From: Chloroflexaceae bacterium UBA1466
GTDB taxonomy: Bacteria > Chloroflexota > Chloroflexia > Chloroflexales > Chloroflexaceae
Direction of reading: 5' to 3'
DNA length: 8,023 bases
Assembly: GCA_002325605.1 (NCBI GenBank)
Contig: DCSM01000164.1
Location: forward strand, 1 to 8,023
Shown here: positions 1 through 6,538 of the stretch, in pieces
Layout of the letters: each line of letters opens with the position of its first letter
Position numbering within the stretch: position 1 is the first letter of the stretch
Translations under genes and position numbers: made by a program
The notes under the pieces: model-generated
What the model was told of the DNA's origin: nothing
The model's database searches: none
The model's input: only the letters and a program-made list of their open reading frames with translations

Positions 1-1556
1 ATACACCAACGGATACACCGACCCCAACTCAGGTTGCGATTTGTACACCAGGCTCAACAGTGGCTAGTATGAGCTTCGTCCCAAGCACCAGTGGATATAA
101 CTTTGGTCCGTGGAACACTAGCACTGATCCTAAATCAACATCCTGGCCCGTAAATCCGGATTTCAATTTGAGTGACATGTGGAGTATCTTCGGTAAAGAC
201 CCGAAGATGTGTAACGCTGCAAATTCCACTGCTACAAGTTGTGACTACAAATCGACTGCAAGGGATTGGAATACTCTACAAAATCAGGCACTGGCCGTCA
301 GCCGCTTCGATCCAATGGCAGTGACATCTCTGCGCTTCTATTCCAAGCCTTCCGCACCAGCTAATCTACAAGACTATACGGCGGACTTTGGGGCGACTAC
401 CATCAAAGGGATTGTCAAAGGCCCTACGATCAACCCGCACCTTGGCAAATACTTTGCGATGGGCAGACTCGATATCCCAACTCAAGCGCGAGAAGATGCT
501 CGAAAGAAACCCCTAGCGACGACAGTGCAGACTATTCGCTCTTACCTAAGCGATAGCTCAAAAGCTCCCTTGATTCTCTTCACAAGGTATACTGTCTCTG
601 GCAGTACAACTAACAGGACATTTGTACCCTACAAGGTTGAGGATCGCTGTAATGGTATCTTCCGGATCTATGTATATGATCCTTATAAGTACGCAATAAC
701 AACGAGCGATCTAAGCTTCATCGACATTGATACGGTTCAAGGTAAATGGAGTTACATTCTCAGTACCTCAACTACATGGACTGGCAATGAAGTTCCAACC
801 AACGACCTGAAGGTCAATTCACAAAGTCTGGGCGTTATCCCTATTGACCTGTATGCTAACAGCACCTGCCCAACCTCCATTTGCGGTGGCGTAGTGACTG
901 CTGGGATTGAGACCATTCAAATTTGGGTGATCGGCAATGGTTATGTGGCGAATGCCCAAGGCCAACGCAACGCTGAAATTCCAGGTGCTTATGCTGTGCC
1001 CATTGGTGATGGTTCAGCCGACCAACCCTTCACGATCTGGGTTGTACCCGCCGATGGAACTTACACCACCGTAATGGAAACCAAAGGTGGGGAAGTTGCA
1101 CAGATAGGTAAAGGCTATGTTCACTCCGTGACCGATATCGCCGCTGGCGGTGAAGTCAAGGTCGCGGCTGATGGTGGAACCTTAGCAGTAACGAACAACG
1201 GTGACCAGAAACCCAATATCAGCCTGGCTATCAATGGCGAAAATGACACCAGCTACGGTTTCAAGATTGAGGGTGTGGAAAGCGTCAAGGTCAACTCCGA
1301 CCAAGCAAAGCTGGAAGTTAAGAGTAGCGAACCTTACAGCATTGCAGTGACCAAAGGTACGCAGACCTTAGTGGCTAATGATGTGCCAAGCACTAGCGCA
1401 GACGTTGGCTACGTGGACTACAGCAACACAAACGTCACCGTTCGGACCGATGAGGGTGGCGATGGTACGATTGATCAGCAGGAAAACCTGACTGAGAAGG
1501 CCCCAGCGGTTCAAGCGAATCAGACAACGGTCTATCTCCCCAACATCGTTCGCTAA
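1..1556 (+). CDS. Secreted/surface protein, 3' part only (5' end outside window)
   Basis: The reading frame is open from nt 3 (517 codons to the TAA at 1554-1556) and continues off the left edge, so the GTG at 60 is an internal Val codon and not the start. The first codons encode a Thr/Pro linker (TPTDTPTPTQ), typical of extracellular proteins. The protein is rich in Thr, Ser and Asn. Its few cysteines could form disulfides (codons 70/80 and 289/294). Around codons 207-227, FVPYKVED followed by IYVYDP and then a DIDT..GKWSY stretch resembles the C-terminal half of papain/C39-like cysteine-peptidase domains as I recall them. The His expected just before this motif is not visible, so it may be inactive or only structurally related. 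The last ~150 codons look like beta-sandwich sequence, with a GGDGTID stretch. The C-terminus is VYLPNIVR, a tail I associate with Chloroflexota surface proteins. Secretion is likely; the biochemical function is unknown. Confidence 0.75.
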   Translation, partial: TPTDTPTPTQVAICTPGSTVASMSFVPSTSGYNFGPWNTSTDPKSTSWPVNPDFNLSDMWSIFGKDPKMCNAANSTATSCDYKSTARDWNTLQNQALAVSRFDPMAVTSLRFYSKPSAPANLQDYTADFGATTIKGIVKGPTINPHLGKYFAMGRLDIPTQAREDARKKPLATTVQTIRSYLSDSSKAPLILFTRYTVSGSTTNRTFVPYKVEDRCNGIFRIYVYDPYKYAITTSDLSFIDIDTVQGKWSYILSTSTTWTGNEVPTNDLKVNSQSLGVIPIDLYANSTCPTSICGGVVTAGIETIQIWVIGNGYVANAQGQRNAEIPGAYAVPIGDGSADQPFTIWVVPADGTYTTVMETKGGEVAQIGKGYVHSVTDIAAGGEVKVAADGGTLAVTNNGDQKPNISLAINGENDTSYGFKIEGVESVKVNSDQAKLEVKSSEPYSIAVTKGTQTLVANDVPSTSADVGYVDYSNTNVTVRTDEGGDGTIDQQENLTEKAPAVQANQTTVYLPNIVR

Positions 1557-1578
1557 ACTCCTGGTCTAGACTAAACTC

Positions 1579-1622
1579 AAGTGCCCAGTCCCTCGTAAAA
1601 AAGGGGCTGGGCACTTCTTTTA
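1579..1622 (+). terminator. Intrinsic terminator of the secreted-protein gene
   Basis: A 15-bp stem has arms at 1579-1593 and 1602-1616 with a single G-U wobble (1589/1606). The loop is 8 nt (1594-1601), and the stem is followed by C then TTTT-AATTT. It lies 22 nt after the stop codon of the upstream gene and points the same way. Confidence 0.9.
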
Positions 1623-1634
1623 ATTTAATTGATC

Positions 1635-1688
1635 AAAAGACCTAAAAGACCTCGCAAGCTTTCTTTGTTTGACAAGCCTGCGAGGTCT
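1635..1688 (-). terminator. Probable intrinsic terminator of the fabF-rnc-reductase unit
   Basis: The arms at 1647-1656 and 1679-1688 pair over 10 bp. After one mismatch, 1658-1661 pairs with 1674-1677 around a 12-nt loop. Read on the minus strand, the stem is followed by TTT and, after AGGTC, another TTTT. It lies 20 nt beyond the stop of the minus-strand gene at 1708. The T-rich tail comes from a perfect tandem 9-mer, AAAAGACCT, at 1635-1643 and 1644-1652 on the plus strand. On the plus strand it has no good T-run, so it most likely serves the minus strand. Confidence 0.65.
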
Positions 1689-1707
1689 CTTCAATTGAGG
1701 AAGGGAA

Positions 1708-2577
1708 TTAGAGCCGTTCGGCTAAGACTTCGCGCACCCCGCGCAAGGGAGTTTGCAGAAGCTGCTGGGCAAGTTGAATATCCAAAGCGCAATTGCGGGG
1801 GCGCGGTTCAGGGCTTTCGTGGCTCCAGCCACCCTTGATCGCGGTTGGGTCGCGCCCATAAACCTTTGCCAGCAATTGCCCAAATTCATAGCGACTTAGG
1901 CACTCGTTGCCCGCGATGTTCAGCAACCCCTTATAACTACTTTGGACTACTTCGAGCAGCGCGGCAGCTAAGTCCTTGACAAAGATCGGGCAACGGTATT
2001 CATCGTGAAACAAGCGAGCGTTGCTCTGCCCATCAGCGATCTGGAGCGCAAATTGTGTATGCCGGTCAGGGGGTTCAAACCCATAGATGAGGGAAGTCCG
2101 AACGATAGCAACTTCGGGGTGAACGGCGCGGACGATGCGCTCGGCTTCCGCTTTAGCCTCCCCGTAGGCCGTGATGGGGCAGGGAGCAGCGCTCTCAAGG
2201 TAGGGGACTTTGTTTTCCCCATCGAAGATAACATCGCTGGAGATCTGGATCAAGTGTGCGTTGACCGAGCGAGCGGCTTGGGCAACGTTGGAGGTCCCCA
2301 GCACGGTGACGGGCCATAACCCCGGAGGGTTTTGGCAAAAAGCGGTGTGAATGACCACATCAGGGCGAAAGGCGGCGAAGGTCGCCTTCACCGCGGGGGC
2401 ATTGCGAATGTCCAACGGGAACCAGGAGGCTGTCATGCGCTTAGGTGGTAGATGGCTATAGTAAGTTGCGGCCACCGTAAAGCCGCATTCACTAGCCTGG
2501 CGGATTAGTTCCTGCCCCAGGTAGCCTGTGCCCCCTGTCACAAGCAAGCGACGTAAATGCCATGCTGAAGACCTCAA
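1708..2577 (-). CDS. RmlD-like NAD(P)-dependent sugar-nucleotide reductase/epimerase (extended SDR)
   Basis: The protein is an extended short-chain dehydrogenase most like dTDP-4-dehydrorhamnose reductase (RmlD), which reduces a nucleotide-linked keto-sugar with NAD(P)H in the cytoplasm. Counting from the TTG at 2577 (289 aa), the Rossmann motif GGTGYLG is at residues 15-21. The LDIR..AV.A.F..FRPDVVIHTAF stretch follows at about 55-80, the SSD of the active site at 113-115 and the catalytic YGEAK at 138-142. An RPRNCALD segment at 259-266 is typical of the RmlD family. Length is normal. The frame is open back to a TTG at 2595, but that codon overlaps the GGGGAGG Shine-Dalgarno, which is 9 nt from the TTG at 2577; hence the start chosen. 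It is the last gene after fabF and rnc, 32 nt from the rnc stop. No other rhamnose genes are visible, so the substrate is open. Confidence 0.85.
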   Translation of the reverse strand: MRSSAWHLRRLLVTGGTGYLGQELIRQASECGFTVAATYYSHLPPKRMTASWFPLDIRNAPAVKATFAAFRPDVVIHTAFCQNPPGLWPVTVLGTSNVAQAARSVNAHLIQISSDVIFDGENKVPYLESAAPCPITAYGEAKAEAERIVRAVHPEVAIVRTSLIYGFEPPDRHTQFALQIADGQSNARLFHDEYRCPIFVKDLAAALLEVVQSSYKGLLNIAGNECLSRYEFGQLLAKVYGRDPTAIKGGWSHESPEPRPRNCALDIQLAQQLLQTPLRGVREVLAERL

Positions 2578-2586
2578 GGTGAAAAG

Positions 2587-2593
2587 CCTCCCC
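2587..2593 (-). promoter_or_regulatory. Ribosome binding site deciding a TTG start
   Basis: The minus strand reads GGGGAGG, nine bases before the TTG at 2577-2575. The more upstream TTG (2595-2593) overlaps this site and is therefore unlikely to be used. The nearby ATG at 2564 is out of frame with the reductase. Confidence 0.6.
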
Positions 2594-2609
2594 AACTAGA
2601 GTAGCGCGG

Positions 2610-3293
2610 TTAGCCGATGGTTTCCAAAGCGACGCGGGCCGCTTCCTGGGCAGCAGCTTGTTTGGTGGGCCCGCTCCCCTGCCCCCACACCTTCTCGCCA
2701 ATCAGGACTTGCGTTGTGAAAAGGCGACGATGGTCAGGCCCCGTCATTGCAATCACCTGATAGGTCGGGACGATGTTGGCCTGCGCCTGGACAAGCTCTT
2801 GCAGCCGCGTGCGATAATCAAACTCAACCTTCCCCGTCAAGACACGCTCAACCTCCCGCTCAAAGAAAGGTTGCACAAAGCCCCAAACGGTCTCTATTCC
2901 CTGGTCAAGGTAGATCGCGCCAACTAGAGCCTCGAAGGTATCCGCGAGTAAGGCGGGGCGCTCGCGGGCCGCCCGTTGCTCCTCACTCTGACTGATCCTT
3001 ACTTGCGGGCCTAAGCCTAGCTCTTGGGCAAATTGAGCTAAGGACTTGGCGCGGACCAGCGCCGCCCGCAGCGCCGTAAGTTCGCCCTCACTCCGCTTGG
3101 GGAACCGTTCATAGAGCCATGAGGCCGTCAGGAAGTTGAGAACTGCATCGCCCAAGAATTCAAGCCGCTCATTGGAAGGAAAGCTACTCCGTTTAGAGTC
3201 TTCGTGAATGAAGGAGCGGTGAGTCAAAGCGGTCTCAAAAAGCTGTTGGTCCTTAAACAGGGCACTGAGAGAAGGTGAAGGTTGCTGTTTCAT
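2610..3293 (-). CDS. rnc: Ribonuclease III
   Basis: This is the double-strand-specific endoribonuclease that processes rRNA precursors and cuts structured mRNAs in the cytoplasm. It has 227 aa, the usual length. The signature NERLEFLGDAV is at residues 41-51. Metal-binding residues matching the E. coli set are visible: E42, E45, D49, E69 (SEGEL), D118 and E121 (LLADTFEALVG). A double-stranded-RNA-binding domain follows from about 156 to 226, opening with DYRTRLQELVQ and ending with the GSGPTKQAAAQEAA helix. The ATG at 3291-3293 is the natural start for the family; the Shine-Dalgarno before it is weak (AGAAG only). The gene lies 55 nt after fabF, the widespread fabF-rnc order, and was probably transcribed with it. 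It looks intact and active. Confidence 0.97.
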   Translation of the reverse strand: MKQQPSPSLSALFKDQQLFETALTHRSFIHEDSKRSSFPSNERLEFLGDAVLNFLTASWLYERFPKRSEGELTALRAALVRAKSLAQFAQELGLGPQVRISQSEEQRAARERPALLADTFEALVGAIYLDQGIETVWGFVQPFFEREVERVLTGKVEFDYRTRLQELVQAQANIVPTYQVIAMTGPDHRRLFTTQVLIGEKVWGQGSGPTKQAAAQEAARVALETIG

Positions 3294-3348
3294 CAGTCAA
3301 AACTTCTAGGAAAGTTGGTAGAACAGACAACTTGCCTGGCGCATAAGG

Positions 3349-4593
3349 TCAAGGGAAGCTCCGCAAAACTAAGGAAGTATTGTGGCCCCCGAAGCCAAAG
3401 GAATTACTCAGCGCAACCCTGATCTGGGCGGGGCGCGACTGATTGGGAACGTAGTCAAGGTCGCAGACGGGATCAGGTTGCTGCAAATTGATGGTCGGCG
3501 GTAGGATGCTATGCTGAAGGGCCAACAGCGTTATAATGGCTTCAATCGCGCCCGCTGCGCCCAACAAATGCCCCAGTTGCGATTTGCTCGAACTGACCGC
3601 TAACTTCTGGGCATGGGCCCCAAAAACCGCTTTGATAGCCTGGGTTTCCGCAATATCACCTGCGGTTGTGCTTGTCCCGTGAGCATTGATATAACCAACC
3701 TCCGTCGGCTCCACCCCCGCATGGCGCAAAGCGGTTTGCATTGCGCTGGCTGCCCCTTCTCCGTTTTCGGGCGGCAACGTGATATGATAAGCATCAGCGG
3801 TTGTCCCATAGCCAGCCAATTCAGCACAAATCGGTGCGCCGCGCCTGAGAGCGTGTTCCAAGTCTTCTAAGATCAAAATCGCGGCTCCTTCGCTCAAGAC
3901 AAACCCGTCACGGGAAAGGTCAAAGGGCCGCGAAGCGGTTTCGGGCGTAGCATTGCGGGTCGAGATCGCACGGGCACTATTGAAGCCGGCCACCGCAATT
4001 GGCGAAATCGGGGCTTCACTGCCGCCCGCAATCATAACCTTCGCCCACCCGCGCCGAATCGTCTCAGCAGCTTCGCCCACTGCATGAGCCGAACTAGCAC
4101 AGGCCGAAGTGGTACAAAAATTGGGGCCCTTCGCCCCCGTGAGAATCGAGATTTGCCCCGCGGCCATATTCGTGATCATCGCGGGGATGACAAAGGGACT
4201 AACCCGTTTGGGCCCCCGTTGGTTTAACACTTCTAATTGGCTTGCCAAGGTGCTAATCCCGCCAATCCCGCTCCCCAAAAAAACCCCTACTTCGGCTTGA
4301 TTGGCCGCAGTAATTTTGAGTTCTGAGACCCGTAAGGCTTCTTGCGTGGCCGCCAGCGCAAATTGCACAAAGCGGTCTGTGCGCCGCGCTTCCTTCTTAT
4401 CCAGATAGTTTTCAGGTTCAAAGTTTTTGACTTCACCGGCCATTTGAGTTTCAAAAGCACGGGCATCAAAAAGCGTGATCGGCCCGATCCCGCTCTGGGC
4501 CGCTAAAATGTTTTGCCAAAGCGTAGGCACATCCAGCCCCAGCGGGCTGACCGCCCCAATACCCGTTACAACAACTCGGCGTGCTGCATTCAT
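3349..4593 (-). CDS. fabF: 3-oxoacyl-[acyl-carrier-protein] synthase II (KAS II)
   Basis: This condensing enzyme of type II fatty-acid synthesis joins malonyl-ACP to a growing acyl-ACP. From the ATG at 4593 it has 414 aa, the normal FabF length. It begins MNAARRVVVTGIG, the usual family opening. The Cys-His-His active site is complete: C165 in TTSACASSAHA, H305 in NAHGTSTTAGD and H342 in SSKSQLGHLLGAAG, with K337 beside it. All are two residues later than in E. coli FabF. The GFGGHN glycine loop is near the C-terminus. A longer frame from a GTG at 4617 adds only eight non-conserved residues, and that GTG lies in a predicted hairpin loop, so the ATG is preferred. The gene heads a fabF-rnc-reductase unit. 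The usual acpP partner is not upstream; a divergent glycosyltransferase is there instead. Confidence 0.97.
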   Translation of the reverse strand: MNAARRVVVTGIGAVSPLGLDVPTLWQNILAAQSGIGPITLFDARAFETQMAGEVKNFEPENYLDKKEARRTDRFVQFALAATQEALRVSELKITAANQAEVGVFLGSGIGGISTLASQLEVLNQRGPKRVSPFVIPAMITNMAAGQISILTGAKGPNFCTTSACASSAHAVGEAAETIRRGWAKVMIAGGSEAPISPIAVAGFNSARAISTRNATPETASRPFDLSRDGFVLSEGAAILILEDLEHALRRGAPICAELAGYGTTADAYHITLPPENGEGAASAMQTALRHAGVEPTEVGYINAHGTSTTAGDIAETQAIKAVFGAHAQKLAVSSSKSQLGHLLGAAGAIEAIITLLALQHSILPPTINLQQPDPVCDLDYVPNQSRPAQIRVALSNSFGFGGHNTSLVLRSFP

Positions 4594-4657
4594 AGTACAA
4601 TGCGGCAAGGAAAGCACTCGCCTTGAGGAGTGTGAGGAATTGCCGCAAGCCTCCTTT
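4594..4657 (-). promoter_or_regulatory. fabF leader: distant Shine-Dalgarno bridged to the start by a hairpin
   Basis: On the minus strand a strong Shine-Dalgarno, AAAGGAGG (4657-4650), lies 56 nt before the fabF ATG, with no good site closer. Between them TGCGGCAA (4647-4640) pairs perfectly with TTGCCGCA (4608-4601). Folding this 8-bp stem leaves 2 nt before it and 7 nt after it, an effective spacing of 9 nt. Inside the 31-nt loop, CACTC and GAGTG can form a smaller hairpin holding the alternative GTG start. CTCCT in the same loop could pair with AGGAG of the Shine-Dalgarno, an alternative closed form. The pairing is seen in the sequence; the function is inferred. Confidence 0.5.
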
Positions 4658-4689
4658 GTTTAGTACAGATCTACCATTAAGGACATTCT

Positions 4690-4718
4690 ATTATAGCAGA
4701 TAGAGCGGGCAGAAACAA
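4690..4718 (-). promoter_or_regulatory. Sigma70-type promoter of fabF
   Basis: On the minus strand TTGTTT (4718-4713) is followed, after 17 nt, by a perfect TATAAT (4695-4690). Transcription would begin near 4683 and give a leader of about 90 nt before the fabF ATG. An inverted repeat, GCGGGC/GCCCGC, flanks the -35 box. Confidence 0.7.
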
Positions 4719-4760
4719 TGAAATTGGCCCGCGAGATCCGAGGCTTTTTTAATTTGGCCC
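4705..4760. repeat. Inverted and direct repeats in the divergent intergenic region; candidate operator
   Basis: GCGGGC (4705-4710) and GCCCGC (4727-4732) form a perfect 6-bp inverted repeat with a 16-nt spacer containing the fabF -35 box. AAATTGGCCC (4721-4730) recurs as AATTTGGCCC (4751-4760), one mismatch in ten, at an exact 30-bp offset (about three helical turns). A weak plus-strand promoter, TTGGCC (4724-4729) with TTTAAT (4748-4753) and an 18-nt spacer, could serve the glycosyltransferase and would overlap these repeats. No regulator can be named. Confidence 0.35.
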
Positions 4761-4771
4761 AGTTTAGCTTA

Positions 4772-4776
4772 TGAGG
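4772..4776 (+). promoter_or_regulatory. Ribosome binding site deciding the glycosyltransferase start
   Basis: TGAGG ends 10 nt before the ATG at 4787 but only 1 nt before the in-frame TTG at 4778. The ATG is therefore the likelier start. Confidence 0.55.
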
Positions 4777-4786
4777 TTTGAAATCA

Positions 4787-6061
4787 ATGCAGATTCTATT
4801 GCCAACCGATCTTTTTCCACCAGGCAACGTCGGGGGCGCAGCCTGGAGCGCGTTGACGTTAGCCCAGGCTTTGCAAAAGCGCAACCACACCGTAACGGCG
4901 CTTGTGCCCGTGCAAGGCCAAAAAGGGCTTCACTGGGGTTCGGCGCTGGGCATTCCCCTGCTGCGCCACGGCTATTATGCACCGCGTCTGCCTTTTCTGC
5001 AAAATTATTATCGCTATGAAAAGCTCTGGCCCTCCTTAGCCGCAACTTTGGTCGACTTGGGGCACAGCCAATTAAGGCGCAGTCAGCGGAGTAATTTACT
5101 CATTCATGCTCAACATTCGCAAGTCGCGCCCGCCGCGATTCTGGCTGGGCACAAGCTGGGTGTTCCTGTAGTCGTGACGGTACGCGACCACTGGCCCTGG
5201 GATTACTTTGCAACTGGGTTGCACGGCAATCGCTTTCCCTACCAAATGCGCGAGGATCTTGGCTCGCGCTGGGCTGCCGTAGCTACTGACCTGCTGGGGC
5301 GGTTGGGGCCTAAGCAAGGAATTCTGGCTTTGCCCGCCATCCCTTATATTCTCGCGCATCTCAAGCGCCGCGCAACTTTCTTAGCTCAAGCCGATGCGGT
5401 GATCGCGGTAAGTAATTACATTGCCCAAAGGTTAGCGGGGATCGTCCCCAAAGAGCGGCTCTTTGTGCTTCCCAACATGGTTGACCTTCCCGCCATCGAA
5501 GAGGTCTTGGCCCAACCGCCTAAAACCCCTTTACCTGCGACCTTCTTACTTTTCGTCGGGAAGCTGGAGCCGAATAAAGGGGTTGGCTTATTGCCTGAGA
5601 TTCTCCGCGAAGCAGGCTGCAAGTGGCCGCTGCTTATCGTCGGGAAGGGTTCCCTTCAGCAGAAGCTAAAGGAAGATTTGAGCAAATTAGGCGTACCTGT
5701 CACCTTCCTCAATTGGGCCAGCCACGAAGAAGTTTTGCGCCTGCTGGCGCGGACTGATCTGCTTCTCTTCCCTTCTCTCTGGGGTGAACCCTTGAGTCGC
5801 GTGCTTCTGGAAGCTTGCGCCGTTGGTACGCCGATTTTGGCCATGCCCACGGGTGGAACCCCCGACATCCTTACCAATGACCTTAATGGTCTTTTGGCCG
5901 CTTCCCCACAGCAATTTGCCCAGAAGCTGAATGCGCTCTTAGCAAATCCCTTTGAACGGCAACGGTTGCGCGAGAATGCCAAGACCGTCGCTCGCCAAAG
6001 GTTTGCGGTAGAGGCCGTCATCCCGCAAGTAGAGCAGCTTTATGCTACTCTGCTAGGCTAA
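4787..6061 (+). CDS. GT4-type glycosyltransferase (GT-B fold)
   Basis: The protein has 424 aa from the ATG at 4787. It carries the two-domain pattern of family GT4 retaining glycosyltransferases, which move a sugar from a nucleotide-sugar to a lipid, sugar or protein acceptor. The N-terminal domain opens with MQILLPTDLFPPGNVGGAAW and the usual helix ALTLAQALQKRNHTVTALV. AVIAVSNYIAQRL (about 205-217) is the typical linker motif. The C-terminal donor domain has LLFVGKLEPNKG (about 254-265), LLIVGKG, and the E-x7-E motif EPLSRVLLE (E334, E342) followed by GTPILAMPTGGTPDIL. No signal peptide or membrane segment is visible, so it is cytoplasmic or peripherally membrane-bound. An extra aromatic region around 130-160 (VRDHWPWDYF) lies in the acceptor domain. 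The gene diverges from fabF and stands alone on its strand. Acceptor and sugar are unknown. Confidence 0.92.
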   Translation: MQILLPTDLFPPGNVGGAAWSALTLAQALQKRNHTVTALVPVQGQKGLHWGSALGIPLLRHGYYAPRLPFLQNYYRYEKLWPSLAATLVDLGHSQLRRSQRSNLLIHAQHSQVAPAAILAGHKLGVPVVVTVRDHWPWDYFATGLHGNRFPYQMREDLGSRWAAVATDLLGRLGPKQGILALPAIPYILAHLKRRATFLAQADAVIAVSNYIAQRLAGIVPKERLFVLPNMVDLPAIEEVLAQPPKTPLPATFLLFVGKLEPNKGVGLLPEILREAGCKWPLLIVGKGSLQQKLKEDLSKLGVPVTFLNWASHEEVLRLLARTDLLLFPSLWGEPLSRVLLEACAVGTPILAMPTGGTPDILTNDLNGLLAASPQQFAQKLNALLANPFERQRLRENAKTVARQRFAVEAVIPQVEQLYATLLG

Positions 6062-6069
6062 CCCTAGCA
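6051..6069. other. Hairpin spanning two convergent stop codons
   Basis: TGCTAGG (6051-6057) pairs with CCTAGCA (6063-6069) around the 5-nt loop CTAAC. It contains the TAA of the plus-strand glycosyltransferase (6059-6061) and the stop of the minus-strand hydrolase (6053-6055). No T-run follows on either strand, so intrinsic termination is uncertain. Confidence 0.4.
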
Positions 6070-6538
6070 CCTCTTGCCAATTAAGCCGCTGCACCGTCTG
6101 CAAGAGTTGGTGGTCGTCGGCAACTTCATGGAAGGTGAGGTTGCGAAAGGTACGCCCGGCTAGAAACCGCGTCTTCGCCAGCGGAACTACGGTATCGTGA
6201 ATCCCGTGGTAGATAACGGTTGGCACATCTACCACAGGGAGCTTGGCTTCCGAGAAGAAGGGGCGCGTAAGTGCGGGCGCAAAAAGCACTAGTCGCCTCA
6301 CATAGAGCGGGTTCTGACAGGTAAACAAGGCCCCCATCAACCCCCCAAAGCTCGACCCTATGATCACCCAATCCCGCTCTTTTCCCATGATGGGCCGCAT
6401 CTGCGTCATCCGCTCATCCAATGACCCAGTGAAATCTGGGATGATGATCTCAGGGAAGATTTGCCTCAAGAGAGTCGCTTTCGTCCCTTGACTACTACTC
6501 TCTAAGCCGTGCAAAAAGATGATGTGTTGCTTATCCAT
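6053..6538 (-). CDS. Small alpha/beta hydrolase (YqiA/YcfP-like esterase)
   Basis: This compact 161-aa serine hydrolase without a lid domain is predicted to cleave esters; the natural substrate is unknown. The N-terminus IIFLHGLESSSQGTK (6-20) is the oxyanion-loop region as in the YqiA/UPF0227 group. The nucleophile elbow GSSFGG puts the catalytic Ser at 63. The acid is probably D115 in YHGIHDTVVP and the base H143 in ADDHQLL, so the triad is complete. No signal peptide is seen. The ATG at 6538 follows AAAGGA at normal spacing and overlaps the end of the upstream Uma2 gene by 8 bp, suggesting translational coupling. At its other end it overlaps the convergent glycosyltransferase by 9 bp. It is a little shorter than typical members, but no part is obviously missing. 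Confidence 0.88.
   Translation of the reverse strand: MDKQHIIFLHGLESSSQGTKATLLRQIFPEIIIPDFTGSLDERMTQMRPIMGKERDWVIIGSSFGGLMGALFTCQNPLYVRRLVLFAPALTRPFFSEAKLPVVDVPTVIYHGIHDTVVPLAKTRFLAGRTFRNLTFHEVADDHQLLQTVQRLNWQEVLGLA

Noticed and set aside
60..62. GTG as the start of the left-hand gene
   Set aside because: The frame is open upstream to the window edge and encodes a sensible Thr-Pro linker, and no ribosome binding site precedes the GTG.
1629..1838. 69-codon plus-strand frame after the terminator
   Set aside because: It is Arg-rich, runs through the second terminator hairpin and the 3' end of the reductase gene, and has no Shine-Dalgarno.
2005..2319. 104-codon plus-strand frame inside the reductase gene
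   Set aside because: It is antisense to a clearly conserved SDR gene and has no ribosome binding site or family features.
3294..3348. Possible hairpin between fabF and rnc (CTTGCC with GGTCAAG)
   Set aside because: It is a short bulged stem without a T-run, too weak to call a terminator or processing site.
4594..4642. Leader peptide starting at an ATT 9 nt after AAAGGAGG, its TGA overlapping the fabF ATG
   Set aside because: The spacing and the ATGA overlap are attractive, but ATT starts are very rare and the 16-residue peptide has no attenuator-like codon bias. The hairpin explanation is simpler.
4466..4648. 60-codon minus-strand frame starting with TTG directly after AAAGGAGG
   Set aside because: The Shine-Dalgarno is only 1 nt from the TTG, the frame overlaps the fabF start in another frame, and the protein is Cys/Gly-rich with no family features.
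5656..6021. 121-codon minus-strand frame inside the glycosyltransferase gene
   Set aside because: It is the complement of conserved GT4 coding sequence, is Arg/Ser-rich, and has no recognisable domain.
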